A DNA stretch of 64,000 nt from Dastarcus helophoroides (taxonomy: Eukaryota; Arthropoda; Insecta; Coleoptera; Bothrideridae): the NCBI GenBank assembly GCA_028583605.1, contig CM053336.1, positions 27,386,312-27,450,311 on the forward strand, given 5' to 3'. Shown here in pieces: positions 25,780 through 43,200 of this stretch (position 1 is its first letter; each line of letters starts with the position of its first letter). A program made the translations under genes and the position numbers. The notes under the pieces were generated by a model. It had not been told where the DNA came from. It saw nothing but the letters and a program-made list of their open reading frames with translations, and did no database searches.

Positions 25780-26367
25780 GTTATTGGCCAGCAAAATTTT
25801 AGTTATTGGCCGGGGGCCAATAACTGCTTAACAAAAAAAAATTGAGAAATTATTTATAACATTTTGAAAAATAACTACCAAAAAGTTCAAAAGGGCATAT
25901 AAAAGCATATAAAATAAATGAAATAAAAAATCGGTTATTGGCCGCCATGGCCAACAACTGAAATCAGAATAAATTGCGGTTACAGTAGTTGGTCTTTAAT
26001 TATATTATTTCGGATTTTAGGTTAGGACTTAGAAACGCGTGAAAAACAAAATTTGTACCCTCATAATTAAGACAAAATCTCAGGTATCCCGAAAATAGTC
26101 ACAAAAATTAAATATTCGCTTACCTATTTTTGCTCCTCACTTAAGGTTTTTACAAGATATCAAGGTTTTTCGACGACACTAAATCGCGCGTTTTTTCTAA
26201 CCAGAATTTTAGTAAAGACTGTTGTCAAATCACCACATCAATTAAATCTAAGGAAGCTACAGTGTTGTAGACATTCATTAAAAGTATGAAAACTTGAACT
26301 CGGTTTAGAAAGCTTAATACATGCGTTTTGTAACTAAATGGCCAACAACTGTAAGAGGGCCAACAAC
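25780..26367. repeat. pogo-1 right subterminal repeats
   Basis: Seven copies of GTTATTGGCC/GTTGTTGGCC in both orientations: 25780-25789, 25802-25811, 25815-25824 (complement), 25934-25943, 25949-25958 (complement), 26340-26350 (complement) and 26358-26367 (complement). Two are head-to-head pairs; one makes the palindrome TTATTGGCCGGGGGCCAATAA. A weaker copy lies near 25986. The interval between the transposase start and the right end is otherwise non-coding. Confidence 0.8.
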
Positions 26368-26383
26368 TCTGTGTCTTACCCTA

Positions 26384-26742
26384 CCATCGAATTTTCAATT
26401 TGTCACAGTTACATCCTTGAATAATTTTACATCTAAATAAGTGATTAAATCTTTACGCATATTTCCTTTTATTTTATTATTCTTGGATTTCATTATTACT
26501 ACATCTTTAAAACTTTGTTTTATTATGGGGTTAACAATCAATTTTATTACTGTTGATATCTATGCTATCAGTTGCTACAAGTGCTTGCACTTGATCCGAG
26601 TGTTGTTGATAATTTGACGTTAGTCGCTTTTACAGTTGCGCTTACTGTTTGGTCGGTCTTCCTTGTGTTAACACTCTTACCAGTTCAACATTGCTGGTTC
26701 GGAGATCTTTTACTTCAATCATTAACTTTTCTATTTCTCTTG
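26384..26742 (-). pseudogene. LINE B ORF1, middle part (coiled coil)
   Basis: The minus strand encodes REIEKLMIEVKDLRTSN, a coiled-coil-like stretch near 26730-26690, then degraded sequence ending in VTVTN-KFDG next to the pogo-1 TA target. Coiled coils at this place are usual in ORF1 proteins that multimerise. Several stops are present. Confidence 0.55.
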
Positions 26743-26745
26743 TTA

Positions 26746-27075
26746 TATGCCATTTACATGAGCAAGTAAAACTATCGCAAGTCGATGTCTGAGAGTACTT
26801 CCAACGAACTTGCGTAGTGTAAACAGTCTCTGAGAGTGCTCTCAGAGCAAGTCGTAAAACTTGCGCAAGTGCTCGCCGCCATAATTACTTGCACGTTTAA
26901 ACAACCGCAGAGAGCGCTACATGCAAGTTCAGATTTATTTCCAATTTGTTGGAAGTTGTCTGCAAGTGGGTTGTGCAAGTCGTACATTTGGAGGTAGAAA
27001 TAGTCGTATATGGTCAATAAATATATTCGCTCTCGCAAGTGCTATCGCAAGTTACTATCCCGTGTAAACGGCACA
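26746..27075. mobile_element. Harbinger-like MITE
   Basis: A 330 bp non-coding insertion with imperfect terminal inverted repeats (TATGCCATTTACATG at the left; TGTGCCGTTTACACG in complement at the right), flanked by TTA at 26743-26745 and 27076-27078. A 3 bp TTA/TAA target duplication is characteristic of PIF/Harbinger elements. Inside, ACTTGCG/CGCAAGT recurs at least six times in both orientations. No transposase is encoded. It splits the LINE B ORF1 between its N-terminal and coiled-coil parts. Confidence 0.65.
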
Positions 27076-27078
27076 TTA

Positions 27079-27451
27079 CAAGCAGAATTGCATTGGCTTG
27101 GCAATAACCTCCCGAATATAATTCATTGAAACACCAGAATTCGTGCTAAGGTTGATGTATCCTTCCTCGCAGCAAATAATTTCGCTCCCATTTAAATGCT
27201 TAGTACTTTTTTACTAATTTTATGTAGCTAGGATGATTTAATAAAGCGCATTTTACACATATCAGGCTGCTAGTCGGCATTATTTTGCACTTTTTGCATG
27301 GAAGAGCATGTGGTGAGTCTTTATCCGCTGAGATGTCCTTATCGGATATCAGCATATAATAGTTTATTTCAGGTCTGAGTTTGCAATTATTATTCTTGTG
27401 TGTATCACTATTATTATCTAATAAGATTACACAGATCTGATCTGTGTTCAT
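27079..27451 (-). pseudogene. LINE B ORF1, N-terminal zinc-finger part
   Basis: The frame starting MNTDQICVILL contains C-x2-C ... C-x2-C ... H (CKKCKIMPTSSLICVKCALLNHPSY), a PHD/treble-clef-like motif found at the start of ORF1 in several insect LINEs. It stops at 27200. In a shifted frame the peptide continues (HLNGSEIICCEEGYINL) toward the MITE junction. The sequence from 27452 to about 27650 holds no gene and may include the 5' untranslated part of the element. Confidence 0.6.
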
Positions 27452-27654
27452 TTAACTTGTATCATAACAATGATCACTTTGGTTTATGAACTGTTTACTA
27501 CATTAATTCACGTATTTAAAGAAAAGCGATGCTTAGGCTGTGCGATGTGGTTGAATGAATAATAATAACTTTTTTTAGTTATCAACATTATTTGAGAGAC
27601 AGTCATGGCCTTTTTTTTTTCAGAAATTTATTTGGCCCAGTTCGGAAACACTGG

Positions 27655-27780
27655 TAGGGATGCAAACGGTAGTTCGATGTTTTAAAAACATTGGTATCGT
27701 TTGTAAACATCGATGTTTCAACGTCGATGGTAAACATTGTTTAGTTTATACAAGTCACCCGGTCACCCGAAAGCGGCAGT
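27655..27780. repeat. ATCGATG-rich repeat, copy 1
   Basis: Contains TAGGGATGCAAACGG, then ACATCGATGTTTCAACGTCGATGG, a motif also found at 55550-55577 (ACATCGATGTTTCAGCATCGATGG). In both places a long related AT-rich unit follows with the common word CGAGTATYAATTT..AAACTCGAAAACAT. Palindromic ATCGAT-rich ends of this style occur in hAT elements, so it may be a hAT-derived end, but no transposase is present. Confidence 0.45.
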
Positions 27781-30060
27781 GTGCCTAAATTTTAAAAGAA
27801 AAATTGAAATTTTAAGAAACATTTTTCGAGTATCAATTTTGAAAACTCGAAAACATTAAATGCATTAAGTAAAATTTCGATTTTAAATTTACAATTATTT
27901 ATTCTTTATTTAATAGTTGTTATTTTAACTTTACGATCAAAAAGCAAATAAAAAAATTACAGTTTTTATCAAAATTTATAGTTAAAACTTAAAATTTTCA
28001 GTTTCTTCAAGAAAAATTTGTTGGACTTTTCTTTTTGTTTTTATTTATTGTTTTTCTCTACAAAAAGGTCGAAATTTCCAGAAAAAAAATGAACATTTTA
28101 AAAAAGTCTAACTTTTGAGTCAAAAGTTAAGGTTTCCAAATAAAGACCAAAACAGATTTCTCAAAATTTCGAACCAAACTTCCAAATTTGGGATATTTGA
28201 GAAAATGTCAAATTTTAAGTAAAAAATTTTAATACCTACTGTACTAGAAATTAGAAATTTTTATCAAAATTCCACGTTTATATTTGAAAATTGCGTATTT
28301 TTTAATTAACAATTTTGCTATAAATTACGAATAGGCCCTAAAATTTCGTATTAAACCAAAATCTATTTTTATAAACTTTAATTTTTTTCCGAAACTTTTT
28401 TCAAAATCCAGAGTTTAATCTTGAAGTTTAATCGAAAACTAAAAGGTTTTTTATAAACATTTGAGATTTAAGTGGACATTTTTAAAATTTTCAGTATACT
28501 TTTTTAATGTTGAAATTTTTGTCCAATTTTCGTCAGTGATTTCGAAACTTAAAAAATTTTAATCTTTCAAAGGAATCTTTGGTTTTAAATACTTTTTACA
28601 AAATTAGAATTATTCAAAATATCCACCTTTTTAGACATCTTAACTTTTTTCTCTCTCTGAAGATGACAGCTTGGCTGTCGAAGCGCGTTAGAGCAACCTT
28701 TGTTGTGTTTTTTAATCCTTCTTGGTTTCAGGGGACAAGTTCTGTATTTCAATCTTGACTTTTTATTGAAAACTTTTACCTTTTACAAAAATATCGAATT
28801 GTTGGAATCCTAATTTTTAAAAATAAAAAATTTTTAAAAAATTTTGGAATTCTTGAAAATTGCCTTATAAAAAAAATTGAACTTTTAAAGAATTTTTTTA
28901 TTTTAAAAAAATAAGACTCCAAAAATGTTTACAATTCAATATTTTTTTTAAACTTCGCTTTTTTTAAATTCCGACTTTTTTAAAGTTTGGTATTTTAACA
29001 AAGTCTGACTCTTTTTAAAAAGTTCGAGTTTTTTTAAATTTCGACAATTTTTTTTAAAATTTTGAATTTTGTTTGTTAAAAATTTACATTTACGAAAATT
29101 TCGAAATTTTCACTTTAAATTTACTAAAAAATTTAATTTCTTTTTCTTTTTTTCTTGATTTTATTTCTTAATTTTAACTTTTTTTGAAAATTCAAACTTT
29201 TTCAAATCACAATTTTTTTAAGTTTCAAATTTTTTTGAAAATTTTAACTTTTAGAATAACATTTTTTCCAAAATTCTGGCTTTTTTCAAAATTTTATTTT
29301 TTAATAACAAAAAATTAAATTTTTCCTGAAAATTTTTGTATCTTTCGAAAATATTCAATTTTTTTGACAATTTAGACTTTTTCAATTTTCGACATTGTTT
29401 TAAAAGTTTGTCCTTTTCGAAATTTTAAATGTTTCAAAATCTTTTTTGAAAATTTTTACTTTGTTCAAAATTATAATTTGTTTTCAAGTGAAATTAGCAT
29501 GACTAGATATGTGGTCTTTTTTTTTGTTAAAAATTTCGATTTTTGTAAATCTTTTTAAAATGTTGTCTTGAAGTTTTTTATTATTTTTCAAAATTGCAAC
29601 TCTTTTTAAAATATCGAATTTTTCACAATTTCCACATTTTTAGAAATCTTATTGAAAATTTTTACTTTTTTATGAAAATGTCGATAGTTTTTTTAAATTT
29701 CGACTATTTAAATTTAAATTCAAAATTTGTCTGTTTAAATTTCGTTTTTTTTTTAAATCTGCAGTTTTTGGAAAATTTCAGTTTTTTTAAAAATTTGGGA
29801 TTCATTTGACGAAGTTTTTAAAATTCGATATTTTCACAAAACTCCAGATTTTTATAAGATTTGGTATTTTTACAAAAATTTTTCATAATTTAGTCCTTAT
29901 AAAATTTGTTCAACACTTTCTTCTTCAAATCCCAAGTTTAACCTTGAATTTTTATCAAAAAATTGGGCATATAATTTTGAAATGTCTATTGTTTTTGAAA
30001 ATTTTTATCTTCGGTTCAAAAAACGTAGATTGTAAGTTTTAAGTCGAAATTTGAAGGAAA
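27781..30060 (+). repeat. Long dispersed AT-rich unit, copy 1
   Basis: Landmarks in fixed order (CTACTGTACTAGAAATT near 28238, GTTTAATCTTGA near 28412, TTGAAATTTTTGTCCAAT near 28510) recur near 51514, about 51660 and 51763, and again near 56256, 56434 and 56540. The unit is at least 2 kb and appears three times in the window, the first and third with the ATCGATG motif in front. No coding capacity is visible. At 28650-28751 it carries an inserted ~100 bp repeat absent from the other two copies. Confidence 0.75.
28650..28751 (+). mobile_element. Dispersed ~105 bp hairpin repeat, copy 2, with target duplication
   Basis: Inserted in a long unit whose other copies show the empty site. It is flanked by ATCTTAACTTTTT (28637-28649) and ATCTTGACTTTTT (28752-28764), a probable 13 bp target duplication with one difference. 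The core reads CTCTCTGAAGAT, hairpin GACAGC-TTG-GCTGTC, GAAGCGCGTTAGAG. A conserved 3' part follows: CAACCTTTGTTGTG, a T-run and GGGGACAAG. Conserved boxes and stems resemble a minimal hammerhead ribozyme; here GAAG replaces the GAAA of the other copies. Confidence 0.75.
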
Positions 30061-30268
30061 ACATATGTTGGCGCCATATATGAAAAGGTACTTGTTGGTG
30101 CCAGCAGGTGTTTATTTCGATAACGAAAGAGAGAGATTATTGCGCGGCCACCAGAGAAGGCAGTAGTAGAAATTTCGGTCTGTTATTTAATTAGTGTTTT
30201 GCTGAGGTTTTTCCTATTTTCCTTTCCCTTCCCTGGAAAACCTTAGGCAGAAAACACCGGACATTCAG
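30061..30268 (+). other. Candidate non-coding exon with strong splice donor
   Basis: A ~200 bp island of ordinary composition in satellite, with GCGCGGCCACC and a purine/pyrimidine mix unlike its flanks. It ends ACATTCAG|GTGAGT, a near-perfect donor with GT at 30269. No open frame of note spans it. It could be a 5' untranslated exon of the transformer-like gene 8.6 kb downstream on the same strand, whose candidate second exon has an acceptor at 38771-38772. That link is inference; it could belong to another transcript. Confidence 0.4.
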
Positions 30269-37952
<7,684 letters not shown>

Positions 37953-37976
37953 AAATAATAATAATAATAATAATAA
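37953..37976. repeat. (TAA)n after the R4/Dong element
   Basis: Eight TAA units run into GTCGTAAG. They match the left-hand tract, whose outer neighbour is also GTCG, so the pre-insertion site was a TAA microsatellite in satellite DNA. Confidence 0.85.
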
Positions 37977-38620
37977 GTCGTAAGTAAGTTTTCAAAAAAA
38001 CTAAAAGCTTTTAGAAAGATCTCGACATTTTCAAAACAAAAAAGTTGAAATTTTGAGAAAAACAATTCTAGAATTTAAGAAAATCGAATTCTAAAAATCG
38101 TTACTCCCAAAAGTCAAAATTTTCAAAACAGGTGAAATTTTGGAAAAAATGAAATTTTAAGAAAGTTAACTTTTAAGAAAAACTCGACACTTTTAAACAA
38201 AATAAAGGAAATTTTGAAAAAATCTCGAAATTATCAAAAAGAATAAAGTTAAAAAACCGAAATTTAAAAAAAAATCCCTATTTTGAGAAATGCTGAACTT
38301 TGCAAAACAAAATTTTTGAAAAAGTCAACATCTTCCAAAAGTTTAAATTTCAAAAAAAGTCAAAAATTTTAAAAAGTACAAAGTTTGAACAGAAGTCAAA
38401 ATCTTGAAATAAAATTGTTATTAAAAAGAAACATCCAATTTTCCAATGCAATCGGCATTTTCAAAAATAGAATTAAAACAACCGAAACTTTGAAAAAGTA
38501 AAAGTTACCAAAGTCAAATATAAAAAATAAAACGTTGATATTTTCAAACAAGTTAAAAATTTTTGAAAAAAAGTCTCAATTTTAAAAAAGTTTAATGTGT
38601 TTAAAATGACAATTACATTT
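37977..38620 (-). repeat. Satellite-like block, A-strand orientation
   Basis: AAAAGTCAAAATTTT-type words only; continuous in style with 33100-33890 across the R4/Dong insertion. No gene seen. Confidence 0.8.
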
Positions 38621-38913
38621 AGATGATAGCTTGCGACGTCGCGTTTTTCTTTTAATTACAAAATTATGATTGACACCTCATATTGGTCACACTGTCACAC
38701 TCAGCTTGGATGTTCATATGTCAATTATCCTTTTATCTTTGCTGATCAATACGCAATATTTCTATTTTTTAGGTGTTGAGAAATATTTAGATTATTAAAA
38801 TACTCTTATCAATGTCTGAAGGGAATAAAACATCAACAGTTTCTCTTTGCTGAGCAGCTTCCAATAAGTAAATAAGCGAAAAAATTGACAATGTGGTCTT
38901 ACTCTCTGCTAAA
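38621..38913 (+). promoter_or_regulatory. 5' region of the transformer-like gene, with upstream ATGs
   Basis: An island of ordinary composition. CAATATTTCTATTTTTTAG ends at 38772 and looks like a 3' splice site, so an untranslated exon part may run from 38773 to 38927. It holds two upstream ATGs: a 13-codon frame at 38812-38853 ending TGA, and an ATG at 38891 in another frame that overlaps the proposed start at 38914. Such ATGs could dampen translation. Alternatively 38640-38770 could be a promoter; no clear TATA box is seen. Confidence 0.4.
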
Positions 38914-38927
38914 ATGGCTAACAATAG
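38914..38927 (+). CDS. tra: tra exon 1 (proposed start)
   Basis: ATG in a good context (AAAATGG) encodes MANN plus two bases before the donor AG|GTAAGT at 38928. The following intron would be only 48 bases (38928-38975), short for an insect, so this exon is the least certain part. If the exon is wrong, another 5' exon ending in phase 2 is needed upstream. Confidence 0.5.
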
Positions 38928-40200
38928 GTAAGTTGTTAGGTCATAATTGGCATTATGTATAATTGTCTGTTTCAGTGCAAAAAAGTATTTTCTTCATGTA
39001 AGGGATGTAAGAGAGTTAAAATCTTGTAAAGTAAAAATAGAGCGCCACAACATTCCGGAGCCATCCACACCTATACCATTTTATCGAGGTTTAGACGATC
39101 CTGCATCTTTGGTAATACACTTTCGGAAAGGTAAACTTTTAACCACAACCGAGATTATCAGTCAACTATTTCAATTAAATTTATGTGTTTTACAGGACAA
39201 AAAAGTGAAAGAGCAATCAATTGTGTGAGGAGTGACAAAATTTAATAACTGTAATTATTAAAATTTATCATTTTTGTCATATCTCACATGTATTATTACT
39301 ATTAATAAATAATAAGAAGAGCAACGGACCTAAGTTTGAACCTTGGGGTACTCCTGACGTTATCTTATAAGTGGCCGAAGAATAACCTTCACGCTTAACA
39401 AATTGTTTTCTACTACTCAGATATGATTTATAGAATGCGTTGAGATTATCAGAAAATCCAATGAAATGAAGCTTGTTTAATAACACATAATAATTAATTT
39501 GGTCAAAAGCTTTTTGAAACTCCATGTAGATAACATCAACTTGTCCCTGGCGATCTAGAACTTTGGATGTATATTCAGACAAACTTGCCAAGTTGGTAAT
39601 ACAGAAGCGTTTGTTTAAAAAACCTTGCTGGTGAAGTCTTATGATGTTATTAACTGATTAAGTTACATAAGAGGTAACTTTGCAAAGCTTTTTGAGATTA
39701 TATTACATAACTATATTTATGCCTCTATGGCTTTGTGAACAAACACTTTTGTATTACAAACTTGGTCTATTTGCCTGAATATACATCCAAATTTCTAGAT
39801 CGCCAGGGACAAGTTGATGTTATCTACATGGATTTTCAAAAAGCTTTTGACCAAATTGATCATTATGTGTTATTAAACAAATCTCACTACACCGGATTTT
39901 CTGATAATCTCAAGGCATTTTTTAAATCATATCTGAGGAATGGAAAACAATTTGTTAAGCATGAAGGTTATTCTTCGCCCACTTATGAGGTAACATCAGG
40001 AGTACTCCAAGTTTCAAACTTAGGTCCATTGCTCTTCTTATTCGCTTTTACCAAAATTCCTACCTTTTAAAATAAATTTTTACTTCTTTAGAATTTACGA
40101 CTTTTTTTAAATTTGAATTTTTCAAAATTTGACATTTAATAAAAAAAATCCGCTTCTATTTAAAATTTCGATTTTTTTATTAAACTTCAAAAATTGCAAC

Positions 40201-40243
<43 letters not shown>

Positions 40244-43200
40244 TGTCAATTTAAAAGCTTCATTTTTTTCTCAAAATATCGAGTTTTTCGAAAGACTGAA
40301 ATTTTTACTATTTTATTTAAGAAGTAGGTTTTGCCTTTTTCAAGATTTTTAATTTTTCCTCAAATTTCGATGTTTTTCAAAGTTTTTACTTTTTTAAGAT
40401 GGTAACTTTAATTTTTAAAAGGTTTGACAGTTCGGCTTCTTTGGAAAATTTGAAATTTCCGAAATTTAAATTTTTTCGAAAATTTCGATTTTTTTGAAAA
40501 TCTTAACTTTATGAATAATTTGGAGATTTTTTCATTTGTTTATTTCAATTCCCGGCCTTTTTCTAAGTTTCGAATTTCTTTGGATATCCTGATTTTTCAA
40601 TATTCCAATTTTCGATTAAACTTTAAAATAAATGTCAATTTTTTCGGCAAATTTCGATTTTTTCAAACTTTACTTCGACCTTTTTTGAAACTTGCTACTT
40701 TTTAAATGAAATCTTTATCCTCTTTGAAAATGTTAAATGTTTTTATTAAAATTTCGAATCTTATCAAAATTTTGACTTTTGTTTTAAAATTTTCGCATAT
40801 TTTTTTGAAATTTTAACTTTTTTTTTGGAATTAACTTTTATATATTTCGACTTTTTTTTTAAATTTATCCATTTTGCCAAATTTTGACTTCTTCAAATAT
40901 TTGAAACTCTTCAAAATATTTTTTAAAACATTTTTTTAATTTCGAGCATTTTTGAAAATACTCTGATTTATTCAGTTTTTCGGTTTTCTTAAAAATTTTG
41001 ACTCAGTCCGAAAACCGCTTTTTTTGAATTATTGACCATTTTCAATATTTTGATTTTTTAAATTTATACGAATTTTCTTTATAACTTCGACTGATTTTTT
41101 TTTAAAATTGTAACTTTTTATAAATATTTCGATATTTTTCAAAATTTTTTTGTAAATTTTTTTTTATTTTCAAATTTAATTTTTTTGGAAAATTTGGCTT
41201 CCTTAAAAATTGGGACATTTTTTAATAATTCATCTAATTTTCAAAATATTAAACATTTTTCTAGTTTTTTGTTTTTTAAAAATGTAGATATTTTCAAACT
41301 GCGTGGATTTTTAAAAGTAGGCGGATATTCTCTACATAGTCAAAATTTCCAAAAAACTTTAAAATTTTGATAAATATCAGAAGCTTTCACAGAAAGTTAA
41401 AACTTCCAAAAAAAGTTCAAGATTACAAAAACACCAATAGTTAAAATAACCAAACTTTCGAAAAAAAATTATTTTAAAAAATAGTCTGAAATTTAAAAAA
41501 TATACGAATTTATGTAGAAATGTCGGGATTTAAAAACAATGAAGAATGTTTAGTGAAATCTCCTAAACACCCAAATTTTTGGAAAGCCTAAATCCGAAAA
41601 AAGGTCAAAATTATCAAAAATCTCACAATTTTTGTTGACTAAAATTTTGAGAAAAAAATTTAAAAGTCGCAAATTTTAAAAAGAAAATCAATTTAAAAAT
41701 AATTTTAAAGTTTTCAAACGAAAAGTATGATATCCAAAAAGGTCAAAATGTTGAAAAACATCGACATTTTGAAAAAACGTTCAAATTTTGGAAATAAAAC
41801 AAAAACTTTAAAATGCAACGAAATGTTTTCAAAATAATTCAAAATATCAACAACAGTCGATTAAAAATAAATCGATATTTTTAGATAAAGGCGAAATTTT
41901 AAAGAAAGTGGAAATTTTAAAAAATCATACTTTTGAAAAATGACCTAATTTCGAAAAATTTCAAAATTTTCTCAGAAAATTAGGATTTAAAAATATTAAA
42001 CTTTTAAAGAACTGTCAGCATTTTAAAAAAATATTGTTAAAAGTGGACCTTGTCAAAAAATACAAGAAATTTGATAAAATGAAATTTTCTAAGAAACTTT
42101 TAAATAAGTTAAAATTTTGAAAAATAAAGTGCAAATTTGGAAAGAATGTCTGCAAGTCAAGATTTCCAAAAGGTGTTAAAATTTTCGAAAATAATATCCA
42201 CATTTTTAAAAGCCAAAATAAAAAAACTTTTTAAAGAGAGAGATTTAAAAAAAGTCGAAAGTCTTAAAACCCCAAATTTTGACAAGAAGTCAAAATTTCG
42301 AAAAAATACAACTTTTCAAAAAAAAATGGACATTTTAAAAAATCTTTGGTGACGAGCTTTCTAAAATATCTACAATTTTTGAAATAGAAAGATTAAAAAA
42401 AAGTTCAAATATTCAAAAAGGCAAAATTTTGAAAAGAGTTGATATTTTGCATAGTAATTGTATGGGGAAAAATTTTTAAGCGAAAGTTTTGAAAAAGTCG
42501 AAATTTTGCTAAAAAATTCAAAATTTGGAAATAAAAGCTGGATTATAGAAAAATTCATTAAAAAAACCCGAGATTTTGATTTGTCCAGAGAAACTGAAAT
42601 TTCGATATTAGATTAAAAAAAATAGAAATGTTTAAAAAGTCACATTTTTTAAAAAGGTGAATTGTTCGAACGTTGAATAACATTAAAAAAAATCAAAAGT
42701 TTGAAAAGAGGCGAAATTTTAAAAATCGAAACTTTGGAAAATACTAAATTTAAAAAGACAGACATTTCTAAGAAAGCGATATTTAAAAAATGTATTTCTT
42801 TATACAAATTAAAGTAATGGCTGTGATTAGTGAATGGAATCAGATAACATATCAGTTAGTCAGTTATATAAGTTGAAAGCTTTCCCAGTTGCTGACAATT
42901 CCTACTCTTCAGGCTTATGACGCCACCTTGACCAAACACCCGTATACCATGTAGTCCTTGCATCATAATAGGCCCCCCCTGGCTACATGAATCACTCTGT
43001 AAATTGTAATTATTTTTCAGTGTAGGATTGGATCTTTTTTATTTGAGATGAAATCTCGAATTATAACAATGTTTATGAACATTCTATTCAATAGGTCTAA
43101 ATTTGTTTTAATAATTAAGCCAAATTTTGTTTGTGATTGTCAATGCAATTAGTTACGGGGGGGATCCACAGGTGGGAGGAAAGAAGAAGCTGAAGGACTC

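Larger units (their letters stand above)
22956..26381 (-). mobile_element. pogo-type DNA transposon (pogo-1)
   Basis: A 3426 bp element bounded by terminal inverted repeats: GGGTAAGACATACAGTTGTT at the left end and, in complement, GGGTAAGACACAGAGTTGTT at the right. TA duplications at 22954-22955 and 26382-26383 flank it, the target choice of the Tc1/mariner/pogo superfamily. It carries one long minus-strand transposase pseudogene and clusters of GGCCAACAAC-type repeats near both ends. Removing it and one TA rejoins the LINE B ORF1 frame, which confirms the boundaries. Confidence 0.9.
16150..27460 (-). mobile_element. LINE B, Jockey/CR1-group, interrupted by three insertions
   Basis: Read on the minus strand, pieces appear in the normal LINE order. 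ORF1 N-terminus is at 27451-27079, ORF1 middle with coiled coil at 26742-26384, ORF1 zinc knuckles at 22953-22334, endonuclease at 22330-21610, endonuclease-RT linker and RT at 17807-16150. The gaps are filled by a 330 bp MITE, a 3426 bp pogo-type element and LINE A. The flanking protein pieces continue across each gap, so these are insertions into one older element. Many stops and frameshifts show it is long dead. Its exact 5' end (near 27450-27540) and 3' end are not defined. Confidence 0.7.
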
